A DNA stretch of 57,104 nt from an uncultured Lachnospiraceae bacterium (GTDB taxonomy: Bacteria; Bacillota; Clostridia; Lachnospirales; Lachnospiraceae): assembly GCA_910579805.1 (NCBI GenBank), contig CAJTWM010000022.1, positions 1 to 57,104 on the forward strand. Direction: 5' to 3'. Made by a program: the position numbers and the translations under genes. Below, in pieces: positions 17,031-25,377 of this stretch (positions are counted from its first letter, which is position 1; each line of letters starts with the position of its first letter). The notes below the pieces were generated by a model that was given only the letters and a program-made list of their open reading frames with translations, did no database searches and was not told the origin of the DNA.

Positions 17031-17080
17031 AAAGAGCATCGCTCAATCATCCCATTTTGATGATTTTGCAATGCCCTTTA
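17031..17080 (-). terminator. Terminator of the NUDIX gene
   Basis: On the minus strand AAAGGGCAT...AATCATC pairs with GATGATT...ATGCTCTTT around AAAATGG, followed by TTGTATTTTTT. It separates the NUDIX gene from spoIIM. Confidence 0.75.
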
Positions 17081-17142
17081 TTTGGGAAAAAGTAAAATAA
17101 ATCCGATGCCCCGTTAATAGTCGCCCTGTCTTTGCAGCATCG

Positions 17143-17682
17143 TTACGGTGTACAAAATTTATTTTTATAACTCATGATCGCCGAAATAGTTTTGGAATCT
17201 TCAATCTTTCCTTCATAGATCATCTGGCACAGTTCCTCTACTTCATACGCCTCTACATGGATAAATTCATCTTCGTCCAGCTTCTGGCTGCCGGGTTGTA
17301 ACCGGTCCGCCACATAAATATCTATTTTTTCATTGCAGAACGCCACCGTCGTCCGTATGGAGATAAGAAGTTCCAAATGATCGGAATCATAGCCCGTTTC
17401 TTCCTTCAATTCTCTCGCCGCAGCATCCTTTGTAGGCTCGGATACGGAATTTAAGCCTCCTGCCGGTATTTCAAGAGTATATCTGTCGAGGGCGTTCCGG
17501 AACTGGCGGACCATAAGTATCTTTCCGTCCTCCATGACCGGCACTACTGCCGCTGCGCCCTTATGCCCGATAAAATCCCACTCCACCACATTGCCATTCG
17601 GTACCTGTACGGTGTCTTTATAAAAATCAATAATACTGCCCTGATAAACGAGCCTTCTGCCTAGCCTTTTGAACTCTTCCAT
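17143..17682 (-). CDS. NUDIX hydrolase, ADP-ribose pyrophosphatase type
   Basis: Hydrolyses nucleoside diphosphate derivatives; the layout matches ADP-ribose pyrophosphatases (NudF/YqkG). 179 residues from ATG 17682, which follows GGAGGT; the longer frame from 17772 reads into hairpin repeats and is rejected. The Nudix box is complete, with G-x5-E then AARELKEETGYDSD (REx2EExG core). The upstream strands contain RQFRNALDRYTLEIPAGG, typical of the ADP-ribose group. It follows the aminotransferase gene by 189 bases filled with hairpins. Confidence 0.9.
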   Translation of the reverse strand: MEEFKRLGRRLVYQGSIIDFYKDTVQVPNGNVVEWDFIGHKGAAAVVPVMEDGKILMVRQFRNALDRYTLEIPAGGLNSVSEPTKDAAARELKEETGYDSDHLELLISIRTTVAFCNEKIDIYVADRLQPGSQKLDEDEFIHVEAYEVEELCQMIYEGKIEDSKTISAIMSYKNKFCTP

Positions 17683-17871
17683 ATTTACCTCCATGCCGGA
17701 GCCGTTTTTGCGAAGCCGCGAGCCAAATTTCAAATTCGGCTCTGCAATTTCGAGCTTGTGGCTCCGGCACAAACTCGTAGTTGAAAAATCAGCACATCGG
17801 TGTGATTTTCCAACCTTGCTCCCATCTGTCCGCTTTAGCGGACGTACAAATCAAGTTTATGGATAACGGTT
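17683..17871 (-). repeat. Spacer made of three hairpins
   Basis: Between the aminotransferase and NUDIX genes lie: a large GGAGCC...GGCTCC enclosed structure with inner GAGCCAAATTT/AAATTCGGCTC; a hairpin AAAATCA-CAC/GTG-TGATTTT near 17783-17812; and GTCCGCTTTAGCGGAC at 17828-17843. The last, with its flank TTGCTCCCATCTGTCCG, recurs at 34951-34978. Confidence 0.65.
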
Positions 17872-19068
17872 TTATAGCGTCTTTAAAAAATTCTCCATTC
17901 TGTCCAAACCTTTTTCTATCTGTTCCATGCTGATTGCATAAGAAAGACGAATATGTTCAGGAAATCCAAAATCATTACACGGCACTACCGCAACAGAATA
18001 GTCTTCCAGAAGAATTTCCGCAAGCCTCGCCGTCGTACCGATTTTTTCTCCCTTATACTCTCTTTCCAGCGCCTGCTTTGTATCTACGAAGACGTAAAAT
18101 GCTCCCTTAGGCTCTAATGTGCTTACATAAGGCATTTGAGAGATATGTTCATACATATATCTGCGGCGCTTATCAAATTCATCTCTCATAATATCTACCG
18201 TTTCCTGCGGACCATCCAGCGCTTCTACCGCCGCTTTCTGCGCAATAGAATTCGGATTAGAGGTTGCATGGGACTGGATAGAACCCATCAGCTTTGCAAT
18301 TTCTCTGGAAGATCCGGTATACCCTACCCTCCAGCCTGTCATGGCATAGCTTTTGGACAGACCGCTGCATGTAATCGTTCTTTTATAGATCTCATCGTTA
18401 AATGACGCGATGCTGATATGCTTCTCGTCTCCATAGATCAGATATTCGTACATTTCATCCGCTACTACATAAATATCATGCTTTACGACAACGTCTGCAA
18501 TGGCCCTAAGTTCCTCTTCATGATAAATCATTCCTGTCGGATTGCTTGGCGTATTGATAATAAGCGCTTTCGTTTTATCCGTGATCGCGCTTTCGATCTG
18601 CGCCGCCGTCACTTTATATCCGTTTTCTTTTTCACCTATAATAAATACCGGTACACCGTCTGATAATTTCACCATTTCCGGATAACTCAGCCAATAGGGA
18701 GCCGGAATGATCACTTCATCGCCAGGATTCAGAATCACGTCAAAAACGTTGGATAATGCATGTTTCCCTCCGTTACTGATCACAATTTGTTCCGGTTTAT
18801 AAATAAGACCGTTAAACTCTTTAAACTTCTTACAAATAGCTTCTTTTAACTCATTTGTGCCCGATGCGGGCGTATATTTGGTAAAACCGTCCTTGATTGC
18901 TTCAATCGCAACATCGCATACATTGTCAGGCGTATTAAAATCCGGTTCTCCCGCTCCAAATCCCACTACGTCGATTCCCTTGCCCCTAAGCTCTTTTGCT
19001 TTCGCCGTAATTGCCAATGTTGATGAAGGCTTAACAGCCTGTGCTTTTTTTGATAACGTTAATGCCAT
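17872..19068 (-). CDS. Pyridoxal-phosphate aminotransferase, aspartate type
   Basis: Class I aminotransferase of 398 residues, most like Bacillus-type aspartate aminotransferases (subgroup I-gamma). The PLP Lys lies in CSGLSKSYAMTGWRVGY; the NTPSNPTG segment, the VADEMYEYL Asp/Tyr segment and the C-terminal IRLSYA Arg that binds the substrate carboxylate are present. Start 19068 has GGAGG eight bases upstream; 19083 is less well placed. Substrates are inferred as aspartate and 2-oxoglutarate; broader specificity is possible. It is followed by the NUDIX gene. Confidence 0.9.
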   Translation of the reverse strand: MALTLSKKAQAVKPSSTLAITAKAKELRGKGIDVVGFGAGEPDFNTPDNVCDVAIEAIKDGFTKYTPASGTNELKEAICKKFKEFNGLIYKPEQIVISNGGKHALSNVFDVILNPGDEVIIPAPYWLSYPEMVKLSDGVPVFIIGEKENGYKVTAAQIESAITDKTKALIINTPSNPTGMIYHEEELRAIADVVVKHDIYVVADEMYEYLIYGDEKHISIASFNDEIYKRTITCSGLSKSYAMTGWRVGYTGSSREIAKLMGSIQSHATSNPNSIAQKAAVEALDGPQETVDIMRDEFDKRRRYMYEHISQMPYVSTLEPKGAFYVFVDTKQALEREYKGEKIGTTARLAEILLEDYSVAVVPCNDFGFPEHIRLSYAISMEQIEKGLDRMENFLKTL

Positions 19069-19267
19069 ATGGAACTCCTCCATTATCTTTTCTGTGAATA
19101 ACAGATATATTTTTCATTCCGATCTGTCTTGCATAATCGTATACAATCATACACACTTTGTTCATTCTACTACAAGAACTATCCCAGCACAAGATTTTTT
19201 ACCAATTTTAAAAAAATTTTTTCATTATTTTTTGACTGCGTTTCGGATCTATCTCCCTGCTCCAGAA

Positions 19268-19585
19268 TCACTTCCACGGATTTTTTTCACCAAGTCCTAT
19301 ATTGATCAGTTCTCCTACCTGACTATCCAGATTATCGTCCGCTTTGTAAGCTTTCAGCATATGGATCAGATTTTCTTCTCTTTCGTCCTTCGGATGATAA
19401 TCGCTTAAAAGATCTAACACTTTTATACGCAGCTCCTCAATATTTGTATAATCCGCCGGAAAAATAATACCTGAAAGATTTACGATCAGGCCTAATCCAT
19501 AGCCGCACTCATAATTCCCGAGTATTAAATTGGTTTTATTCTTACATTTGATATTGATCGCCTGTCTTGCTAACATCAGTACCAT
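19268..19585 (-). CDS. Conserved-looking hypothetical protein
   Basis: A 105-residue soluble protein beginning MVLMLARQAINIKCKNKTN. The start follows GGAGGAGAAGG, a strong ribosome site, and codon use resembles its neighbours, so it is probably real. There is no signal peptide or membrane segment. The middle holds hydrophobic LGLIVNLSGIIFP and the C-terminus is acidic with an LGEKNPWK end. I do not recognise a family. It lies alone between rny and the aminotransferase on the same strand, with 199 bases to the latter's start. Confidence 0.7.
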   Translation of the reverse strand: MVLMLARQAINIKCKNKTNLILGNYECGYGLGLIVNLSGIIFPADYTNIEELRIKVLDLLSDYHPKDEREENLIHMLKAYKADDNLDSQVGELINIGLGEKNPWK

Positions 19586-19672
19586 CCTTCTCCTCCATCG
19601 TATGCAAATTACAAAGATAAGATCTTTTGCAGATCTATCTGTTTAAAAGTTACCGATATATAAAATAAAATA

Positions 19673-19705
19673 GTGGAGAGCCTGAAATGATTTCAAACTC
19701 TCCAC
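19673..19705 (-). terminator. Terminator of rny
   Basis: GTGGAGAG pairs with CTCTCCAC, with an inner TGAAATGATTTCA inverted repeat; on the minus strand it is followed by TATTTTATTTTATAT. Confidence 0.85.
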
Positions 19706-19752
19706 TCATACGCTATTTACAGTCTGTTATATAAGCAACGTTATCACTACGC

Positions 19753-21306
19753 TTATTTTGCATAATCAATAACGCGAGACTCCCTTATAACATTAACCTT
19801 TATCTGACCCGGATACTCTAGCTCTGCTTCGATCTGTTTGGAAATGTCACGAGCTAACAGCACCATATCAGCATCGGAAATCTGTTCCGGAACTACCATA
19901 ACGCGAATCTCTCTACCTGCCTGAATAGCAAAAGATTTATCTACACCTTTGAAATTGTTTGTAATATCTTCTAATTGTTTTAATCTGCTAGTATATGTTT
20001 CTAAAGTTTCCCTTCTAGCGCCCGGTCTTGCCGCAGATATCGTATCTGCTGCTTGTACAATACATGCGATGAGTGACTGCGGTTCTACGTCCCCATGGTG
20101 AGATTCCACTGCGTTGATAACGACAGCCGATTCTTTATATTTTCTACAAAGCTCTACACCAAGCTGGATATGGGAACCTTCCATCTCATGATCTACAGCT
20201 TTACCAATATCATGTAATAAGCCCGCCCGCTTGGAAATTCTGACATCCAAGCCCATCTCAGCCGCCAGCAGACCAGATAACTGCGCCACTTCAATGGAAT
20301 GCTTTAATGCATTTTGACCATAGCTGGTTCTGAATTTCATCTTGCCGAGTAAACGAATAAGCTCAGGATGAATACCATGCACGCCAACTTCCAATGCTGC
20401 GGATTCCCCTTCTTCTTTAATCATTACTTCGACTTCCTTCTGCGCCTTTTCTACCATTTCTTCAATTCTTGCCGGATGGATACGTCCGTCAACAATCAAT
20501 TTTTCAAGCGCAATTCTGGCAACCTCACGGCGGATCGGATCAAATCCTGAAAGAATCACCGCTTCCGGCGTATCGTCTATAATCAGATCGACACCTGTCA
20601 TCGTTTCGAGAGTGCGGATATTACGTCCTTCTCTACCGATGATTCGTCCTTTCATTTCGTCGTTTGGCAGTTGTACTACGGAAATGGTAGTCTCCGATAC
20701 ATGATCGGCCGCGCATTTTTGGATCGCAGTCACTACATATTCCTTTGCCTTTTTGTCTGCTTCTTCTTTTGCCCTACTCTCAACTTCCTTGATCATAACG
20801 GCAGCTTCATGTTTCACTTCATCTTCAACAATTTTCAATAAATAATCTTTTGCTTGTTCGGAGGTCAGTCCTGAGATTCTTTCAAGTTCCTGTAATCTTT
20901 GCTCATTTAACTTGGCTACTTCGTCTTTCTGCTTATTTAAAGCATCCTCTCTTGCAGCCAAACCTGCTTCCTTCTTTTCAATAGCCTCTGCTTTCTTATC
21001 AATGTTCTCTTCTTTCTGCTGGACACGTCTTTCGTAACGCTGCGCCTCCGCTCTCCGTTCTTTGATCTCTTTATCCAATTCGTTCTTTGTACGAATGGAT
21101 TCTTCCTTCACCTCGAGCAGGGACTCACGTTTCTTCGTCTCCGCAGTTTTAAGAGCTTCATCAATAATCTCTCTTGCCTTATCCTCCGCGTTTCCGATCT
21201 TGGACTCTACTACCTTTTTACGGTAATTGATCGCAATCAGCGCAGACACAGGAACAGCAACGAGAAGAGTTATGGCTACTGCTAATAAAATCTGCCATAT
21301 GTGCAT
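19753..21306 (-). CDS. rny: Ribonuclease Y
   Basis: Membrane-anchored endoribonuclease that starts mRNA decay in many Bacillota. About 517 residues. Order: one N-terminal membrane segment, a long charged coiled coil (about 25-200), a KH RNA-binding domain with IGREGRNIRTLE, and an HD phosphohydrolase domain with AGLLHDIGKAVDHE. AAGGAGGT lies upstream; ATG 21306 is preferred over GTG 21318, which would overlap that site too closely. It follows recX in the usual recA-recX-rny order. Confidence 0.97.
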   Translation of the reverse strand: MHIWQILLAVAITLLVAVPVSALIAINYRKKVVESKIGNAEDKAREIIDEALKTAETKKRESLLEVKEESIRTKNELDKEIKERRAEAQRYERRVQQKEENIDKKAEAIEKKEAGLAAREDALNKQKDEVAKLNEQRLQELERISGLTSEQAKDYLLKIVEDEVKHEAAVMIKEVESRAKEEADKKAKEYVVTAIQKCAADHVSETTISVVQLPNDEMKGRIIGREGRNIRTLETMTGVDLIIDDTPEAVILSGFDPIRREVARIALEKLIVDGRIHPARIEEMVEKAQKEVEVMIKEEGESAALEVGVHGIHPELIRLLGKMKFRTSYGQNALKHSIEVAQLSGLLAAEMGLDVRISKRAGLLHDIGKAVDHEMEGSHIQLGVELCRKYKESAVVINAVESHHGDVEPQSLIACIVQAADTISAARPGARRETLETYTSRLKQLEDITNNFKGVDKSFAIQAGREIRVMVVPEQISDADMVLLARDISKQIEAELEYPGQIKVNVIRESRVIDYAK

Positions 21307-21474
21307 GTACAGGAGCACCTCCTTATTTAGTTTTCATTGTTCAATATCTATAATAGAACACCTATGTAAGACATTCTAACTAGCGATTTTACAACACTTA
21401 AATTTTAAACTGAAAAAGGAGTTATGTCAAGTAGTTTAACGAAAGCAGGAAAAGGAATTTGAAAAAACAACAGT

Positions 21475-22092
21475 TTAACAAATTTCCGTATTCATGACCT
21501 TTCTGACCAGATCGCCGGAAAAACCCCTGCGCATCAAGAATGCATAGACTCTGCGCTGTTCCTTAATATCGGCAGTTTTTTCAAAATAATGTTTTTTTTC
21601 CAAAAGGGCACGGATCATCTCTTCTTCATTTCCTTGTAAGCCCATAAGCTCTAATTTTTCCCATTGTTTTTCTATGCGCGCCTTGTCTATGCCTTTTTTT
21701 AACAAGTCTTGAAAAATACGCTGCCTGCTTTTATTTTCCATATGATATTCTATATAAGCCGCCGCATATCTGTCGTCATCTATGTAATGATATGACTTTA
21801 CATAGGAAACTGCTTCTTCTATCGCCTCTTTTGGATATTCTCCCTGCTTTAATTTATCCCTCAATTGCTTTTCCGTATAATCTTTATTTTCTAAAAGTTT
21901 CATACTGCGCATTTTAGCTCTTTTAGGAAGGACCAAAGCTGTCAGTTCGCTATATACTTCAGCGGTGATCTCCTTATCTTTTTCCACAGAATATTTACGC
22001 AGTTCGCCTTTGTAAAGAACAAAGGCAAAACTGCCATCTATAAAAACTCTGCACCGTGACTTTGTCAGTTCCACAATATCCGTTACGATCAT
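21475..22092 (-). CDS. recX: RecA regulatory protein RecX
   Basis: Modulates RecA filament growth. 205 residues, built from three-helix RecX repeats: the segments around YTEKQLRDKLKQGEYPKEAI, YIDDDRYAAAYIEYH and SRQRIFQDLLKKGI are typical. Its start overlaps the recA stop by four bases (ATGA), showing translational coupling and co-regulation by the recA SOS promoter. A long N-terminal extension of about 55 residues before the first repeat is normal in Bacillota. Confidence 0.93.
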   Translation of the reverse strand: MIVTDIVELTKSRCRVFIDGSFAFVLYKGELRKYSVEKDKEITAEVYSELTALVLPKRAKMRSMKLLENKDYTEKQLRDKLKQGEYPKEAIEEAVSYVKSYHYIDDDRYAAAYIEYHMENKSRQRIFQDLLKKGIDKARIEKQWEKLELMGLQGNEEEMIRALLEKKHYFEKTADIKEQRRVYAFLMRRGFSGDLVRKVMNTEIC

Positions 22093-23174
22093 GCCTCTTC
22101 ACCCTTTTTTGCCGATTTGGATGTTTTTGTCTCCGATCCTGCTTTGGTTTCCGACTTGGCTGTGCTTTCCTCTTTATCCTCAACTAAGCCAAACTGCGCC
22201 CTTACTTTTTGTTCGATCTCATCACAGACCGCCGTATTTTCTTTTAAATAGTTTTTGGCGTTCTCACGTCCCTGACCTATCTTATTTCCTTCGTACGCAT
22301 ACCATGCGCCGCTTTTATTAACAATTCCGTTATCCGCAGCCAGATCTAAAATATCCCCGACTTTAGAAATTCCCTCTCCGAACATAATATCAAACTCGGC
22401 TTCTTTAAAAGGAGGCGCTATCTTATTCTTTACTACTTTCACTCTCGTTCTGTTGCCGACCACGTCCCCGCTTTGCTTTAAAGATTCTATCCGGCGTACA
22501 TCCAAACGCACGGAAGAATAAAATTTTAATGCCCGGCCGCCCGTCGTTGTCTCAGGATTCCCAAACATAACGCCTACTTTTTCCCTAAGCTGGTTGATAA
22601 ATACAACCGTACAGTTTGATTTGCTGATCACCGCCGTCAGTTTACGGAGCGCCTGCGACATCAGACGCGCTTGAAGTCCCACATGGGAGTCTCCCATATC
22701 CCCGTCTATCTCCGCCTTAGGGACAAGCGCTGCCACAGAATCCACGACTACGATGTCTATCGCCCCCGAACGAACCATAGTTTCCGTAATCTCTAAAGCC
22801 TGTTCCCCGTTATCCGGCTGGGATATATAGAGATTATCCACATCTACTCCTATATTTTTCGCATAAGCAGGATCCAACGCATGTTCCGCATCTATAAAAC
22901 CGGCGATCCCCCCTCTTTTTTGTACTTCCGCTACCATATGGAGCGTTACCGTAGTCTTACCGCTGGACTCGGGTCCATATATCTCTATGATCCTTCCTTT
23001 AGGAATCCCGCCAAGCCCAAGAGCAATATCAAGACTTAAGGATCCCGTTGGTATCGTTTCAACATTCATTTGTGCCGAAGGATCTCCCAACTTCATAACA
23101 GCGCCTTTACCATACTGCTTTTCTATCTGCACCAATGCCGCATCCAATGCTTTCAACTTTTCATCTTTTTCCAT
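22089..23174 (-). CDS. recA: Recombinase RecA
   Basis: DNA-dependent ATPase for homologous recombination and SOS induction. 361 residues from ATG 23174, which follows AAAGGAG; the longer frame from 23231 runs into the leader. Walker A GPESSGKTT, Walker B IVVVDSVAALVP, loop L1/L2 segments (GDMGDSHVGLQARLMSQALRK in part, and TVVFINQLREKVGVMFGNPE in part) and the C-terminal acidic/lysine-rich tail are present. The promoter has two SOS boxes. It lies downstream of a large gene-free stretch and upstream of recX. Confidence 0.99.
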   Translation of the reverse strand: MEKDEKLKALDAALVQIEKQYGKGAVMKLGDPSAQMNVETIPTGSLSLDIALGLGGIPKGRIIEIYGPESSGKTTVTLHMVAEVQKRGGIAGFIDAEHALDPAYAKNIGVDVDNLYISQPDNGEQALEITETMVRSGAIDIVVVDSVAALVPKAEIDGDMGDSHVGLQARLMSQALRKLTAVISKSNCTVVFINQLREKVGVMFGNPETTTGGRALKFYSSVRLDVRRIESLKQSGDVVGNRTRVKVVKNKIAPPFKEAEFDIMFGEGISKVGDILDLAADNGIVNKSGAWYAYEGNKIGQGRENAKNYLKENTAVCDEIEQKVRAQFGLVEDKEESTAKSETKAGSETKTSKSAKKGEEA

Positions 23175-23332
23175 ATTTTTGTCTCCTTTTAGTAAGAACT
23201 TATGCCTAAGAGTCATGTTCTCAAAGTACACTCTCTGTCAGGTATATTCCCAGACTGACTCGTTTCCTTCGCCGTTCCCGGTCTATATAAAGGACTGTCG
23301 TCCTGAATTTTTATGTAAGAACATATTCTCTT

Positions 23333-23344
23333 GAACATTTGTTC
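23333..23344 (-). promoter_or_regulatory. SOS box (LexA site) downstream of the recA promoter
   Basis: GAACATTTGTTC on the plus strand (read as GAACAAATGTTC towards recA) fits the Gram-positive LexA consensus GAAC-N4-GTTC exactly and sits just downstream of the predicted transcription start. Confidence 0.85.
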
Positions 23345-23355
23345 TTTATGATATG

Positions 23356-23384
23356 ATATTAAAACATCTGTTCGTCTTTGTCAA
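23356..23384 (-). promoter_or_regulatory. recA promoter with a second SOS box
   Basis: On the minus strand TTGACA (23379-23384) and TAATAT (23356-23361) are 17 bases apart. The spacer contains CGAACAGATGTTTT (23361-23374), which fits 13 of 14 positions of the Bacillus-type consensus CGAACRNRYGTTYC. Two boxes, one inside the promoter and one just after it, suggest tight LexA control. Confidence 0.82.
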
Positions 23385-24133
23385 GTCTGTTTCCCGTTTT
23401 ATTTCCTATCCTACCGTCATGCCAAAACCTTACTTTTTTACACTCCCTCCTGATCCATGATTCCGCTTTGCAGAATCATGGATCAGAATAAGAAATGCCA
23501 TATGAAAGCGAACAAGTTCGTTTAGACATTTCTCGGTGTGATGAAAGTCTGCAAAGCAGACTTAGAAATTCTCTTCACACTTGCCCCAAAGTTACCATTT
23601 TAAGCTCAAAAACGGTAAGAACGGTAATATTAACTTCTCTGACATTGCTTTTCCATTATACAACATTTAGTGTCCAATAAACCGCCCTCAATACCATCAC
23701 CTCTTTCTTTTTTCTTCTTTCTTCTTTCCGATTTGCTTTGAAATGTTGGCTGATGCGCCGGAAATGCAAAGCAGATATGAATCAGATAGCCTTACTCTAC
23801 CATGTTACGCGGATAAAAACAACCACAATTTTTTATTTCCGGAATATTCCGGAAACATTTCCAATCCTATTCCCAAAATGTGAATAAAATTTATTGATTC
23901 TTTCCAAAATAAAGATACCATTTAAAAAGGGTAAAAAATTAAATGATTTATTTAATTTGGGATTTATACCGGAATTACCGGTAATTATTCTCTAATAATG
24001 TTTTTAACTATATTTAAAATACAAAGGATGAATGAGGCATTCCCACATACTGCATCAATGTTCCGCCTAAATCAAAAAACAGTTTTTCCTCCAAATGTCT
24101 GAAAAAGATTATTTAGCAGATACATAAACCGCT
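23385..24133. other. Gene-free stretch rich in palindromes
   Basis: About 750 bases without a supported gene. Contents seen: a 13-bp perfect stem TGATCCATGATTC/GAATCATGGATCA (23451-23485); AAGTCTGC-AAA-GCAGACTT (23545-23563); a 20-bp perfect palindrome TTTCCGGAATATTCCGGAAA (23836-23855); ATTACCGGTAAT (23974-23985); and an AT-rich block in between. No start codon with a ribosome site and a long frame was found on either strand. Confidence 0.6.
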
Positions 24134-24167
24134 GTCGGGGAGCCCGCCATAAAGGCAACTCCCCGAC
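24134..24167. terminator. Strong hairpin after the acidic membrane protein gene
   Basis: GTCGGGGAG pairs with CTCCCCGAC, with an inner GCC/GGC. It lies six bases after the stop codon of the minus-strand gene at 24173. The T-rich side is on the plus strand, so its role as a minus-strand terminator is uncertain. Confidence 0.55.
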
Positions 24168-24172
24168 TTTCC

Positions 24173-25219
24173 CTATAATTTTTTCAGATATTTTTCATAA
24201 TCCTTATAAGTGACCGTATACCAGCCGCCGTCAATATTGATGCCTACTTCAAGGCCGAGAGGCGTAAAAAATACGATTCCCATGGTATCTGAGTTTAAGT
24301 ACTCTACGACTTCCTGATCGGACAAAATATCCACATACCCGTCCGCATCATTCTGCTCCTGATTCCTCCTTCTAAATTCCACTGCAAATTCGTCGTCCAT
24401 ATTGATGATGCTGGAATTGTCCAATATAACGCCGTTCTCTATATCTATGTTGATAGAATACAGGTATGCGATACCGGACCCGTTTGCAAAACCGCGCTCG
24501 GAAAAAACCACGCTTATTTTCTCTTCATCCATATAAGTCACATAGCCGTAGGCATCCATTTCAAAGGAATCGTCCTCATAAAAATATCCTTCTTCGTCAT
24601 ATTCTTCAAAACTTTCGACCCAGAACTGTATCTCTTTAAATATGGATTCGTTAATCTGCTCCAAATTCGGAATATTTTCCCCTTCGAGCTGGGGATACAT
24701 CGCATAAATATCAACATATTCATAATCCGTATCGTATTCGTAAGACTTCCACGACACCGAATAATCAAGATCCGTCCTTACCGCATCCTCCAACCCCTCA
24801 TAATACTCCTTATTCGTATCCTTATAGGGATCGGTCTCCTTATGATAACCGTCATAGCCATAGTCGTCGTCATAATAATCTCTATAAAAATCATCCGGAA
24901 AATCATAATCATAGCCAAAGTCATAGTCGTAACCGTACTCGGATTCCGGCTCTGATTCCGTTTCCGGCTCTGTATCGCCTTCCGCATACCTATAGTGATA
25001 ATCAAAATCAAAGTCAAAATCGTCCTTGTTTTTGTTGTTCCTGTCCTTCATATTGGCAACGGTTTTTTCCGTCTGCAAAGATTTATCCACTATCCTGTAT
25101 CCCAGCCAGCAGACTGATAGGGCCATGATAACCCCCACTACGGCTATTGCGCTTACAACGCCGATCACCCAGCCGTTATCGTTTCTTTTCGGTACCCTCG
25201 GATCATAATTATTATTCAT
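24173..25219 (-). CDS. Membrane-anchored Asp/Tyr-rich protein of unknown function
   Basis: 348 residues from ATG 25219. A short cytoplasmic start (MNNNYDPRVPKRNDNG) leads to one membrane segment (about 17-42), then a striking low-complexity stretch of about 80 residues made largely of Asp, Tyr, Glu, Phe and Gly (runs such as DFDFDFDYHYRY), and finally a folded-looking domain of about 200 residues. The last part, with a FFTPLGLEVGINIDGGWYTV-like motif before the end, is reminiscent of DUF3298/RsiV-type extracytoplasmic domains; that match is tentative. The ribosome site is weak. It is downstream of cinA across a hairpin-filled spacer. Confidence 0.75.
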   Translation of the reverse strand: MNNNYDPRVPKRNDNGWVIGVVSAIAVVGVIMALSVCWLGYRIVDKSLQTEKTVANMKDRNNKNKDDFDFDFDYHYRYAEGDTEPETESEPESEYGYDYDFGYDYDFPDDFYRDYYDDDYGYDGYHKETDPYKDTNKEYYEGLEDAVRTDLDYSVSWKSYEYDTDYEYVDIYAMYPQLEGENIPNLEQINESIFKEIQFWVESFEEYDEEGYFYEDDSFEMDAYGYVTYMDEEKISVVFSERGFANGSGIAYLYSINIDIENGVILDNSSIINMDDEFAVEFRRRNQEQNDADGYVDILSDQEVVEYLNSDTMGIVFFTPLGLEVGINIDGGWYTVTYKDYEKYLKKL

Positions 25220-25377
25220 CTTTATACCCCATGTCCGCTTTGGCGGACTTAAATTTAATAGTTGAAAGTACATTTCTTTCAGCCTTATATGCTTCAGCGC
25301 ATATGCCGACCAAACTTATCCCCATGATTCCGCTCTGCAGAATCCCACCATGTAATAACAGTCAGCCGGATCTGTCT
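25220..25377 (-). repeat. Hairpin-filled spacer after cinA
   Basis: Contains GTCCGCTTTGGCGGAC (25233-25248), GAAAGTACATTTCTTTC (25264-25280), TATGCTTCAGCGCATA and GATTCCGCTCTGCAGAATC. Each motif has a close relative elsewhere in the window (17828, 34996, 23458), so the spacer is a mosaic of repeated hairpins. Confidence 0.65.

Noticed and set aside
23496..23512. Third SOS box in GAACAAGTTC near 23510
   Set aside because: The half-sites are separated by two bases and not four, and no promoter is near.
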